A stretch of 64,000 nt of DNA from Edaphochlamys debaryana (Eukaryota; Chlorophyta; Chlorophyceae; Chlamydomonadales), in the NCBI GenBank assembly GCA_016858145.1, contig JAEHOE010000101.1:1-64000 (forward strand), in the 5' to 3' direction. Each line of letters starts with the position of its first letter. The stretch's first letter is position 1. Under the pieces are notes generated by a model. It ran no database searches. It was given only the letters and a program-made list of their open reading frames with translations, and was not told the origin of the DNA. Positions 35,556 to 48,400 of the stretch are shown here, piece after piece. A program made the translations under genes and the position numbers.

Positions 35556-38262
35556 CTAGATCATCATGGGGTTGAAGTACCCATACTTGTTAAGGGCCTC
35601 CTTGTCGTCGCGCCAGCCCTTGTCAACCTACAGTGGGGACGGCGGGGCGAGTTCCGAGGTATTGGAGAGCGAAGGGGAGGACGACGGGGCGCAAGTTGGG
35701 CGGACAGGTGAGGCCAGGCACCGCTGCAGCGTCAGCAATAACCTGCCGCCGCCCACATACGTCGCAAGCCCATACATGCCCTCCGGGCCCTCCTTTCTGC
35801 CCCCTTACCCCTCCCCGTCCCTCCCACCTTCCCCCCTCGCCCCTCCCTCCCGGTCCCTCCCACCTGCACGCTCAGCTCCAGGTACACCCCCCGCCCCAGG
35901 AACGTCTCCACCTCCCGCCGCGCCGCCGCCCCGATGCGGCGCAGCATGGAGCCGTCGCGGCCGATGAGGATGCCCCGCTGCGACTCCTTCTCCACCACAA
36001 TGTCGGCCGCGATGAAGTCCTTGGAGCCGTTGCGGCGCTCGCAGAACTCCTTGATGTAAACCTGGGGAGGCGAGGGGCGACAAGGGGAAGGGCGGCGGAG
36101 AGGGCGGGAGGGAGTGGGTTGGGAGAGCCGGGGGTGACGCAGGCGCAAGGGCAGTGAGTTGTCGATGAAGATAGGAGGGCCGAACCCCTTGCACCGGCCC
36201 CCACGGCGGAAGGATTGTAGCATCCGCTGCAGCCACTGCCGCTCCACCCTCGCCACCCCACCCCCGCCCCTCCACCCCCGCCCGCACCTGCGTGCAGTAC
36301 GGCACCTCCTGCTCGCAGTGCAGGAACACCTGAGGGGAGGAGCGGGGAACGACAGGGTTGGCGCAGGCCAAGGCATGGGCAAGGGCCACGCAGCTGCATA
36401 GCTGTGCAGGCCATACACAATGAACCAGGCCAGCTGCAGGCGTGCTCGGTGCCCGGACAACGTCGAGACCACCGGCTCTCCAGCCCACAGGCATGTCCCG
36501 CTAAAGCCCACGCCAGACAACAGGCAGTTCTTCGTGCCACCAGGCTCCGCCCGTACCCCTCGCTTCATCGTTCCCCGCCAGCACGCCCTCTGCGGCTCTC
36601 TGCGCGGTTGCCGCTGCCCTCCTTGCGCTACGCGGCCGAAGCATACCCGTCGCCTCTCCCCCGAGACTGCCCCGAGTCTCCCCCGAGTCCTTCCCCCCCA
36701 ACCCGCTCCCCCCGCACCTGCTCCCGCACACACTCCGACACGAAGAAGCGCTCGGGCTGCTCCGACACGATGCCCTGCAGGGGCGCACGCAGGGGTGCCG
36801 TCAGGGCGGTGGGGTGTGTGGGGGAGCCCTCGAGGCTGGCCGTAAAGATCTGGGTCGGGCCTGGGCCGCCAGGGGCAGAATGTGCCCGGTACACAAGAGC
36901 GCGAGCCGAAACGTGAGCGCGGGGCCCACCCCCTCGAAACCCCAGCCCCTGCAGCGCCGGCCGGAGCACTTGGTGCAGGCGGGAGGAGCCAACGCGCTGC
37001 GGGGCCGGCCCCTGCCCCTGCCCCTCGCGCACCTTGGGGTACAGCGTGGGCCCCTCGGGCATTTTGGACACCGCCCAGGCCTTGACCGCCTCCAGCCCGT
37101 CCTTGCGCTCCGCAGAGCCCACGAAGACCTGTGGGGCAAGCACGTGGGGTGTGAAGGGGGGGCGGTGAGGGCCAGGGGACTCGAGGACTGGCGTGGCGGA
37201 AGGTGGAGCGGGGACCCCATCCCATGTGGGTCCCGCATACGCATGCCTCTAATGCGCCCGGCAACGGCAGCGAGGAATCCTCGCCGTGCCCAGCCCATGG
37301 CCCCCTCCCTAATGCCCTGTACACCCCAGCTCCCCACGACGACAAACTCCCAACCGCTGCCGTACCTCCTCGGCACGGCACGCCTCCTTGTACCATGCCT
37401 GCAGCTCCTCTATCCGCTCCGGCTCCAGCAGGTCCGTCTTGTTGAGCAGGACCGCCATGGGGGGACCGCTCCAGTTTTCCCCCGGCTGGAACATCCCCAG
37501 GGCCTCCTTGGGGTTGTCCGCCGAGTCCACCACCGCGATGATGGCCTCCGCCTCCTTGATGGAGTGCACCACGGCCGCCATCATACGCTCCTCCAGCTTT
37601 GTCCGCTTCCGCTCAATGACGCCGGGCGTGTCGAAGAGAATCATCTGAAAGTCTTTCTCCGAGAGGATGCCCATGACCCGATGCCGCGTCGTCTGCGGCT
37701 TGTAGGTCACGATAGATAGCTTCTGTCCCACCAGGGCATTGATGAGGGTCGACTTGCCCGCGTTGGGCTTGCCGATAACGGCCACATAGCCCGAGCGGTG
37801 GCCCGGCGGGTCTTCCGCCAAGTCCTCGTCCGTTAGCGCCGGCTGATAGAACGGGCTGCTCTCGTCAAGAATGGGTTTGCCGAATTTCTCCTTGTCTGCG
37901 TAGAAGAGCGCGTCCTCCTCGTCCTCCACTTTGCTCCGCGACGCTTGGCGGCCGGCCTTCTTCTGGACCGGCGCCTTTGTTTGCGCAGTCAGCTGTGATA
38001 CCCTCGCCCCATCTGCCTGGGGCTTGGGCTTGGACGACCCCAGGCGACGCCGTGACCGAAGCCCGGAATTCGCGGAGGCTGGTGCACTGGTCGACGCCTC
38101 CGGCTGGGGCTCCACAGCTTCCTCCGAGTCCGCAGCACTGCGACAGTGCACCCAGCGCTCGAGGGCCGGCTGGGCCCGCACAGGGCAAGGACATGCCCGC
38201 AGTTGTGGAGCTGTCCGCGAGGCAAGGCCCGCCCGAAGGGCGTCTAGCTTGACATGCAGCAT
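35556..38262 (-). CDS. ERA: Chloroplast Era-like GTPase with KH domain (453 aa)
   Basis: Minus-strand exons: 38262-37366, 37128-37033, 36774-36718, 36329-36288, 36061-35864, 35627-35556; 1362 nt, all phases close. Era GTPases bind 16S rRNA and act in small-subunit assembly. Motifs: G1 GKPNAGKS (164-171), G2 PQTTRHRVMG, G3 DTPG (211-214), G4 NKTD (274-277), G5-like VGSAERKDG, then a type II KH domain with the IGRDGSML loop and the closing YGYFNPM end. The first ~50 residues are rich in Arg, Ala and Ser with few acids (MLHVKLDALRAGLASR), as in plastid transit peptides. An acidic linker precedes the G domain. Together these favour the plastid over the mitochondrion, by inference. The reading frame stays open upstream to 38388, so a longer start is possible. 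I chose 38262 because the peptide then begins as a typical transit sequence. Confidence 0.92.
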
Positions 38263-39424
38263 GGCTAGGGGTGATATGAATGTCGGTGACGCTACACACA
38301 ACCTTTGTCCTGCGCGGTGCGTGTCGTGCAGGTGGCGGCACCCTTGCGCGGTCGCCCGTGGAAGGGTGACGGACAGCAGGTGCACCACATGTAAACGCCT
38401 TCATGCAGCCGCTGCTACCGGTATCCTCTCAGTGGCTGGGGCAGGGTGCCCCTGCCCCCTGGTCTGCGGTCGTGCGGTGTGGGGTCCGGAGTGCACTGGG
38501 GCCCGAAAGCCGTGCAGGGGGGAGAGCAGGGGAGAGGGGCCCCGTATGTGCATCTTCGACGCAGTATTGTTAGAGCGCCTCATGCATCTCGTATCCGTTG
38601 TTGGTGCGGTAGTCAACACTTTGCACTTGCCGAACTCGATGGTCCATCGTCTGAGTTAAGGTCTTGGCTCCAGCACATCGGCACCGGGGTAGTGCGGGGT
38701 TCCAACGGATGGTGGGGGCTGGTGGTGGAGAGGGTTGAGGGCTCCACGGAGCCAGAGCTGCCAGACTCGAACATTGGGCCCCCTGGGGGGGGCCACGGGG
38801 CTCAACCCTTTTCCTGCGTTCGGGCAGCCACCCTTGTCAACTGCGTTACACACATCCTGCTGACCTACACTCACACGACAACACTCGCGGAGCTTCACCA
38901 ACTGCAGTATGTCGGGAGGGAGCTGGCGCCTCACTACTTCGGGGTCTCGCCGGGCTTTCTGCTTTCCTATGGTTTCCTCGTTACCCAACTCACACGACAG
39001 CACTTCAGGGACACTCCAGTAGCGCACACACAGCAAAAGCACTCGGGGGTCCTAACGACGGCGCACAACCGCACATAGGCTTTCGTGCCCTTCAACCGCC
39101 ACGCGCTGAGCCACCGCCACGACTCTTCCCTGAAGTGAGCGCCCCTCCGGCTAATCGTACAGTGCTTCCGCGAAACGCGCCATCTGCCAGGCACTCTAGC
39201 CAGCGCGTCATGGCATCGCGCGGTCGCAAGCTTCCCCAGAAAGTCCGAACCTCATTCCTGTAAGTCCGATCCCACTACAGTAGAGCCGTTCCATCCCTAT
39301 CCCGTGCCAGCCACCCCCTCCTCCACTTTACCTGTCTGCACCGAATGTAAGCCCGTACCACGCTTGCACTGGCTTCGCTTTTCCCGTAATCTGCAGCGCC
39401 ACACGCCGCACGCCGCTCCGTCCA
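38263..39424. other. Intergenic region Era to IDE
   Basis: It holds the upstream region of the Era-like gene and the 3' flank of the M16 protease gene. A diverged repeat at 38910-38995 is shared with an intron at 42171-42250. No gene is supported. Confidence 0.6.
38910..38995 (+). repeat. Diverged dispersed repeat, intergenic copy
   Basis: It aligns to 42171-42250 in the same orientation through GGTCTCGC.GGGCTTTC and TTTCCTCGTT blocks, at roughly three quarters identity judged by eye. The nature of the element is unknown. Confidence 0.65.
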
Positions 39425-42400
39425 TTAGGCCTTCATTTCCACGGCCGCCGAAGCCGCCGCCGCCGCTGCCTGCGCCGCCAGACTCGCCTGCGCCGCCTCC
39501 AGCGCCTCCGCCTCGCCCAGCGCCGCCGGCGGCGGGGCCTCGCCCGCCGCCTCCCGCCGCGCCGCCCACAGCGACCGCACCGAGGGCCAGGCCTCGCAGC
39601 GGCGCTTCCAGGCGAAGGGGTCGGCCGTGGGAATGACGGCGTAGGGCAGGGAGGCGTAGGAGGGAGCGGGGGCGGCCTCCGGAGACGTGGCGGCGGGCGC
39701 GGGGCCGTCGGCTGCGGAGGTGCTGGCAGGCCCTGCGGCGGCGTCGGGCACACCGGAGCTCGCCTCGGCAGGCGCTGCCGCGCGTGCCGCCTCGGCCTTG
39801 CCGCGGATCTGGCGGCGGGGGTGGGTGGAGGCAGGGAAAGGAGTGAGCAGGCAATGGCGCCTACAAGCCCCCGTTGCAGGCGCCGCACATGTGTGCCGGC
39901 TCACCTGCACGCTCAGCTTGCCGGCGCCGCCCGGCGCCGCCAGTAGCCCGCGAGCGAACTCGAGCAGCTCTGCGGGGGTGAGCTTCCGTAGCGCAGCCAC
40001 CTCCACCTCCTGTGGCGGGGAAGGTTTGGGCGGAAGGCATCTCAGTGACACGCGGGCTGGTTCGGGGGGGAAAGAGCCAAACACGCTGCGACTGTGCATG
40101 AGAGCCGGGCCCCTGACGACGCAGCCACATGAGCCAAACAGCGAGCGTCTTGAAGTTTTCTTGCTTAACTGCACCCCTCCCCAACCCTGCGCGCCTGGCG
40201 GTCGAACAGGTAGCTGCCGTGCTGCACCTCGGACCACCAGCGGTTGGCCAGGTCGCCTGGGTTAAGACAAAGGGCAATGAGGGAGGCGATCAAGTGATGC
40301 CTGTGGTGCAACCCGCTGCGTCTGTTCAGAGGCCGGAGGAGCATTTTCCCATCTGCTCACAGGGACAGGCCTTTATGCCCGTCGGGATTTAGACCAGCGT
40401 CCGGCAACCCTGCTCACCCAGCTTCTTGGGTTTCTCCAGCTTGGTCTTAGCCAGCTCCGCCACCGCCGTCTCGAACTCGGTGGCCCCAGAGCCCTCGGCC
40501 TCAGCGGCCGGGGGGGTGGCGGCCCCGGCCTCGGCCGGGGCAGGGGCAGAGGTGGTGGTTGGGGCTGGCGCCAGGCCGCACTTGGCGGGGAGCTCTGGGC
40601 GGGGGCAGGGCCGAGGCGCGGCTTGAGAGTACGCGCAACACGCAAGGCCACCAGAACCCGCTGCAGCACACCCGTGACCCACCCCGGGCTCAGTCCCGGC
40701 TTGGTCCCGTCTCGCCCATGCAACCAGGGCAACACGCCTCTTCTGACCCCCGACGTGACCTCCCCAACCCTAGTGTGCGCTACAACTAGGCACTGTGCGC
40801 TGCAACTCCTTCTCGGCCCCGTTGCCCTCAAAACTCCTAACGTGTACGCACCCGTGTCCACCAGCCGCGCCACGAACTCGGCCATGCGCCGGCAGCAGTC
40901 GGCCGCGTCGTGGGAGTTGCTCTGGGGCGGGGCGGGGCGGGGGCAGTGGGGACATGAGGAGGGCCTCGGAGCAACCTTTGCATAAACTGCGGTGCCCGCT
41001 CACCAGTTGCCTGGCTATCTGACTTCCGGGCAGACAGGTAGCGAGGAGGGGATTTAGCTATGCTGGTGCGAAGCCGCTTGCTTTCACATCCATGCCCCCT
41101 ACGACCAGTTCCCCCGCCCTACACGCACTGCCCTTACAACACCCCTCCCCCGCCGCCTCCCCACCGCCGCCTCCCCACCTGCACCAGCAGCTCCGTGTAC
41201 CCCACGCCGTGCTCCGTGCCGCCGTGCAGGCTCACGATGTAGCCCAGCTGCTGCCGCGTGCGCAGCTCGTAGAAGGCGTCCCGCTTGGCCAGCTGCACCA
41301 GCAGCTGCGCCAGCGCGTTGGAGCGGGGTTCGTCGGGGCCGCGCTGGGGGGGCAGGGGGCAGGGGTCGCACAAGGGAGGGGGGGAAGTTCAGTGGGGGCT
41401 TGCACTAGCGGATAGCTGACAGGGTTGCGAGGGGCGGCGGGCGAGGGGGGAGGAGGGGTAGCAGAAAGGGGGGGTAGAGGGGGGATTTCGGGCGAGAGCG
41501 TCAGGGGAGCCTGCAGAGGGGTTTCCCAGGGGGAAAGGCACGGTAGCAGAGGGGTCTTGCAGATACCGGTAGGGGATCGCAAGGGGGCTGAAGGCAGATT
41601 GCCGAGGGGGCTGATGGGCGGCTGGATCGGGGCGGAACGAATGTACGGCGAGGTGACGCTGCCATGTAGTAATGAAGCTTCAGGCCACGGTAGCCAGCCC
41701 GCACCTGGTACATGACCACGGCGGCGCTGTTGTCGTCCCGGCCGCTGGGGTGCGCCTCCGTGAATAGCCAGCCGCCGCCCAGGCAGGGGCGCACCGGACC
41801 GGACCCGGCCTCGGCGGGGGCGGCCTCCCCAGAGCTGGAGGGGGCGGAGGCGGAGGCGGCCGGGGGCGGGGGCACGCGGAGCACCCGCAGCTCCGCGGCC
41901 TCTGCGGGGTGCAGCGGGGCTGAGCCCAGGCGGTCGCGGAGGACCTGCGGACGGGGGTGCAAGGGTGGCGGAGCGGGTGCTGGATGGAGAGACGGGCAGG
42001 AAATCAGTGGCACGCGGGGGGGAGGACTGAAACACGCTGCAAAAAGCGTAGGCGGTCTCGAGCGGGGGTGCGCAACACCGCCGCAAGCGCAGACCGTAGA
42101 GCAGTTACAGCGCACCACCTTATAGCCGCCATTCCGACCTCCCCCCCCCCACATGGCTCTGACCCTGGGCGGGCACTATGCGGAGCTACATCACACCTTC
42201 GGAGTCTCGCTGGGCTTTCCCCTTGCTTGCAGTTTCCTCGTTGCCTAACACATGGCTCTGACCCTGCCTGTGGCCCATCACCGCCACGCCACCCCGCACA
42301 GCCCACACGCACGGACCTGAAGCAGCAGGCCTCCGCAGCGCAGCGCCTCGGTCTTCCGCATGTTGCCCGCGCACAGGCCCTCCACGAACACCCTGGGCAG

Positions 42401-45400
42401 CGGGGGAGGAGGCGGGGGAGGGGGGTGGGGAGGACAGGAAGCAACGAGCTGCTCGTTGGCGGTGCACCAGCACGGGATGGAGGCCCCAGCGCCCTGGGCG
42501 ACACAGCAACCACCTGTTTTATGTACACGGAAGCACGGCCCCCTCGCGCCCTAGCCAGGAGCCCCCGTGCGCAGCCCCCACTCCTCCGCTCTCCCCGCGC
42601 ACGCCACCGCATCCCCGCACCTGCTGTTGAGCCGCTTGACGAAGGCGCCCAGCTCCTCGGCCGTCACCTCGGCCGCCAGCGCCCCGTAGGCCTCCAGGGG
42701 CCAGCGCCGGGCGGTGGTGAGCAGCTCCGCGCGGTACATGGCCCAGGAGTAGGGCTGGTTGTGGAGCTGGCGGGGGAGGGCGGGGGAGGAGGGCAGGGTA
42801 ACGATCCAGGGTAGGAGTGTACACGTGACAGCCTGCTCGGACCTTCGCCTCCGCATGTTGCATGTGCTTCGCGCCCAGCCTCTTCCCAGCCTCTTCCCAG
42901 CCGCGCCCCGACCTGCCCCGGCCCCACCTGGTTCGCGTACTCCCGCACCAGCCCCTCCCGCACGAACTCGAAGCGGTCAGGCAGCACCTGTCGGGGGGTC
43001 GTGTAAGGTTGGGGGCAGGGCTAAAATGAGCGGGTGCGTCAACCGGGCCCATGCCTGTGTCCCCTGTGGCCCTCCTGCTCCACCTCGCCCTCCTCTACCC
43101 CCGCCCCGGCCCGTCCCCCGCACAGCCCCCTGCACACCCCACCTTGAAGTCCGCCAGCCTGGCCAGCACCTCGCCCAGCAGCATGTGCAGCTTGTGGTTG
43201 TAGCCCGACAGCAGCAGCTGCCAGCCCGACTGCGTGTTGAGCAGGTTGTAGTCCAGGCCGGCCTGGGGGAGCGGGGGGCGGAGGGGGCGGGAGGGAGTCC
43301 CAGGGGTGGGGTGGTCACGGTCGTCATGCAGCCCAGGGCATGGGCATGGGCAGGACTGGGTGCGCATGCCGTTGCCACCTGCCCTCGTGTTACTGACACG
43401 CATCACAGCCCTGCCCTTCAGGAGCCGCGCCCTGCAGCACCGTGAGCTCATGCGAGCCCCTCGCTACAAAGCATCCAACCTCATCGTGCCCACCTGCTGC
43501 GCGGGGTAGGCCACCTCGTTCAGGTAGTCGAGCATGAGCTTGACGAACAGCCGCGTCAGCACGGCGGCGCGGGGGCTGGTGTAGGCCTCGGGGCTCTGCC
43601 GTGGAGGCGGCGGCAGGAACAGTGACGGGGGCGGGGGTGGACGGGGAGGGTGAGCGAGCAGAGTGCAGGTGCCCCGGGGCGCCCAGGCCAGGGCAGGGAA
43701 AGCCCGCACCTCTGACCATGGCTACACGCCTTCACGCCCCCCCTCCCCTCAGTGGGGCGCAGCTGCGCCGCTGCTTCCAGCCTTGCGGCCGGACCACGAC
43801 CACGAATACACCCCGTCTTCCCCAAGCCAGCTGCCCCAAGCCAGCTGACCCCCTTCCCACCTGCACGTCCAGCTACACTGCCGCCTTACCGTAATTTACA
43901 CGACCGTAGTTACACGACCGTAGTTACACGTCCCCCCAACTTCATCCCCAACCATTCACAACCCACCTCATTCCACGCCCCCCTCCCCACCTGCACGTCC
44001 AGGTACAGCACCGCCTTCGGCTGCCCGAAGCGCGTCTCGGGGCGGTGCCACAGCCGCAGCACGCCCGGCACCGCCAGCGCCACGGCGGGCAGCGGGGGCG
44101 CGGCGGCGGCCTCGTCGGAGGCCAGGGTCAGGTCGGTGGGGATGAAGGGGTTGGGCGCGGGCAGGCGCAGCCTGGGGGAACGCGGAAGCGCAAGCCGGGC
44201 GCTTGAGATGTCCGGCTGAGCAGTGAGCACAGAGCAACCCATATGGTTCGAGGGCGATAGCCGGGTTAGTTCAGGCGGCACAAGACAGTGCAGAAGCGCC
44301 GCGCTCACCCGGGCTCGTCCTCGGGCCGCGCCGCCGCCCACTCCGCCAGCCAGTCGGCCGGCAGCGGCCCCACGCCGTAGCGGGTGCCGTAGATGGGCTC
44401 GGAGGTCATGCCGCCAGCGCTGGACGCCGCGGCTGCTGCAGCCGACGAGGCAGCACCGGGGCCCGCCGGCTCCTCAGCCGCCGCCCCCGACCGGTCCGCT
44501 GCGACACAGTGCGTGCTGTCGGCCTCCGCCTCGGCCTCGCCCGCTGCACCCGCCTCTGCCTCGGGCGCCTTGGCCGCCTCCGCCCCGTCCCGCTCCACCC
44601 CGTCCGCCTCCACCGGCGCTTCCTTGGCGGCCCCCTCCTTGCCGCCCTCCTCCGCCCCCGCCTCGTGGGCTTTGGAGATCCAGAACACGCGCACGCGCTC
44701 CGGAGTGAGCGCCGCCAGCGCCTCCGCGATGACCTCGGGGGCGAACACGCGGGGCACGCCGTAGAGCGCCGGGAGCAGGTCCTGGGGGGAGGGGGGGTGG
44801 GCGGTTGAGGTACCATAAGGTGGCAGTCGAAGGGGCACGCGGTTGATGTAAGGTGGCAGTGGAAGGCGCGGGCTAAGGCGGAGCAGGGCAAGGCAAAGTC
44901 GCAGCCCGTTGCGGCTGGAGGAAAGATGAGGCAGGGCAGAGGGCCGCGTGGTGCGCGGCTCGCACCTCCGGGGGGTAGTGCTGCAGCCCGTTGGCGAGGG
45001 AGGTGGTGTACGAGAAGGGCCGCGTCTGGGGGGGAGGAGGGGGCGGGGCAGCAGGAACGCCAGCTCGACGCGGGCACTTATACAGGCATATCACCTCGTC
45101 CTCGCTCTTGCGTCCGCACCGTGCCATGCATATCTGTATCCATCCCTCTACCCGTGATTGGCCCCCCGGCCCCCAAGCCCAGACCACCCTGCACCCACCT
45201 TGTCCCGCGTGTCGAACTGCAGCTGCGCCAGGCCCCGCACCTCCTCCCAGATGCGGGGGGAGATGCCGCCGGGGGAGCGCAGCAGCGCAATGTACCTGGC
45301 GGATGGGGGGCCGTTGTGGGGGAAATAATCAGCGCGCGTGCCGCCGCCAGCACAGGCGCTCCTCCAGCGGGTTATGCTCAACGGGACACGGGAGCACGGT

Positions 45401-48400
45401 CCCGGGACGTGACGGTGCTCGCTGCGCACGCGCACCCCTGTCCCGCGTCACACCTCTGTCCTCCTCCGTCCCCCACCACCCGCACCCGCACCGTCCCCCC
45501 CCCCCCCCCACCTGAACACCGCCCGCACCCACACAGCCCCCCCCCCCACCTGAACACCGCAGTGGCCACCTCCCGGATGTGGCGCTGGCCCTCCTCCGTC
45601 AGCTCGATGTGCACCTGAGCGGGGGGTGGTCACGCGGAAGAGACGAAGGGGTCGGAAGTCAGAACTTTGCAAGGCGTGAAACAGCGGATGACCCACTGCC
45701 CGGACCTGGACACGAAGGCAAGTAAGCAGCTTTGGCTAAAGATAAGTACATGAGGCCCCCGTGCCCTGAACTCACAAGCCACAACCCAAGCCACGACCGC
45801 ACCCACGCAGCTGCCGACCCACCGTGAAGAAGCTGGCGAAGGACAGCGAGCCGCCGCTCTCGCCCGCCCACAGCGCCGACGCCCAGCCTCGGGACTTGAG
45901 CAGCGCGAACACGCTGCCCTCGCCCTCGTGCCCCAGCAGGTGGCTCACGTAGCCCAGCGGCTGCTCCCGGTACAGCCGCTCGGAGGGGGGCACCTTTGGG
46001 GGGGCGGGCGGAGGAGGATGGGCGGGGGGTGAGTGGGGAGCAGTGCCGAAAGTTCGGGGCCTGCTGGGACCAATCAAGCAAGGGTTGAGATGGCGCCCGT
46101 TCCGTACTTCACACCAAGTAATGCCGGCCCGGCCCGGCTGCCCCCCCTTGTGCCCACCTGCCACACCAGCTCCAGCGTCTGCCCCTCCCGCACGGGCACG
46201 ATCCGCAGCAGCAGCCCCACGTGCTCGGGCAGGAACACGTCAGCTGGGGGGGGGTGCGGAAAGGTGTAGGCAGGTGTGGGAACGGCGTGGGGCGGCGGCC
46301 GGCTGGATGCGGGCACTGAACGTGTGGATATCCACCACCTACGAGGCTCCTGCTCCCCAGTGAACCAGCCGCTGCAGTGTAGGACACGTTGTGGCCTACA
46401 GAACTGCTTGGTCCGCTGCCGCCAAGAGACCGTGACCGCCCATGCGCCCGCGCACCTACCCTCGAACTGCGGCCGGGACAGGGCCTTGTTGGGCACCGCC
46501 GAGAACATGTCCCGCACCAGCGCCTCCAGCTCCCCCAGCGCCTGCCGCCCCATGACGGCCAGACAGCAGCGGTCGGCGCTGCAACAGAGGGGGGGCACGG
46601 ATGGAGGGCGTGGGGAGTGATGCGGCGGGCATTGGCGAAAGAGCAGGTTAGAGAGGTGGAGGGCGAAAGGCTTGGCTCAGTCCGCACTGCCGCACATACA
46701 TGGTAGCACACGCAACTCTGGCGCACCTGCGCACCATCCTCACTCCCAGCGTCTCCCGCGTCGCCAAGGTGCAGTCCCACGCAGCTGCATTGACGGGCGC
46801 TAGCGATGCAAGGGGGGCCCGGGCCCTGCGCCCACCTGTACTGTTCGGCGTGGAAGGACACGACCGCGTCGCGGGGGTCGCGGCCGGCGGCCTTGGGGGC
46901 CACGAAGAGCGTGTCCCGGTTACCGGTGGAGAAGCGAGCCCAGGGGTGCCGGCTGTTGGCGGTGGTCTTGTTCACCTGGCGTCGCGCAGGAAGGGAGGGC
47001 AGGCGCACGGCAGCAGGAAGCCGTTCACTACGCAGGGGCACGGGCACAGCCAGCAGAACGCGCACCCAGAACGGGCACTGCCCGCGGTTCCTTTATCGCT
47101 TTCCGGACGGCTGTCCAGTCCACATCCACGACCCCAGCTCAGTCACCCCATCTCCCTCGTACAATACATGCATTACATCCAGGGCCGGAGGCCGGGTGCG
47201 GGACACCTCTGGCCCTATTGATTGACCGGTGCCATACCATTCGCCCTCCCTCCCAGCGTTGTGTCCGACCGTCAACCCCCCCCCCACCACCACCACCACA
47301 CCGTCTCCCCGGTCTCCCCCTGCGCTCCCTCACCTGGCTCTTCCGCCACGCGTCCGAGCTAAGGTTCTTGCCGTGCTCCGAGTCCACCGCCTTGACCTGG
47401 GGTGGAGGGGGGTGGAGGGGGGTGGAGGGGGGTGAGGAGGGTGGCCGAGGAGCACAGCGGCGCACGGCTAGACCCGACCGCCCTCCCTTGGCAGCTGCCA
47501 GGAGGGGGAGCCAGCCTGCCTCCGGCCCCCAAGCTGCGCCCGCCCTTGCAGAGCTCAAGCTAGGGCTAATCGCCGCCCCCCACAAGCAGAACGCCCCTTT
47601 CCGCCCCCAACAGGCGGCCCCACACGGCAACCTTGAAAGGCGCACTGGGTCTTCCGACCGCTGCGCCACGCCGCCACCCCCCAAGCAGGCGGCCGTGAAA
47701 CCTTCTCTGGCGGCTGCCGGCTGGATGGCGCCCAAACCCCGATACGGTGGCGCACCTCGCGCTCGACGCCGACCCAAACACCCTCTGGTGATTCCAATAC
47801 CAATTCCAATCCCAATTACCAGACCCCGTCACAATGCGCCCAAACCCCGGTACGGTGGCGCACCTCGCGCTCAATGCCGTCGGCGCTGATGGTGGGCGCA
47901 ATGAAGAACTGCGCGAAGCGGTCCAGCGCGGGCGCCAGGGAGTCGGCGTTGACATCGAAGTGGTAGTTGGTGTGCTCGGCCGAGGTGTAGGCGTTGGTGG
48001 AGCCGCCGCGGTCGGACACGAACTTGGTGTACTCGTCCTGGGGGTAGGGGAGAGGGGGAGAGGGGGAGAGGGGGAGAGGGGAACGGGCGTTGGAGCGTGA
48101 GAGGATGGAGAAGGGAGTGAGGGCGGGGGCGGCGGGAGCGAAGTTAGATGATGGGGAGGGCTTGGCGTGGACAGGAAAGCTAGAAGCGTGCGCAGCGCGC
48201 CCCAGCACCCTCTAGCCTCCCCTACCGTTCCGCCCCGTTCCTTGCCCCCCTCCCGCGCCGCTCACGCACCTCCACGGGGTACTTCTCGCTGCTGTAAAAG
48301 AGCATGTGCTCCGTGAAGTGAGCCAGGCCGGGGAAGGCGTCCGGATCGCTGATGGAGCCCACGCAGACCTGCATTTTTTGGGGGGTTGATTTTTTTTTTT

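Noticed and set aside
40186..40256. GC-AG intron after IDE exon 24 as a firm call
   Set aside because: CAG|GCGCGC is a poor GC donor although it preserves family length; a GT donor nine bases on is equally possible, so it is only noted in the gene entry.
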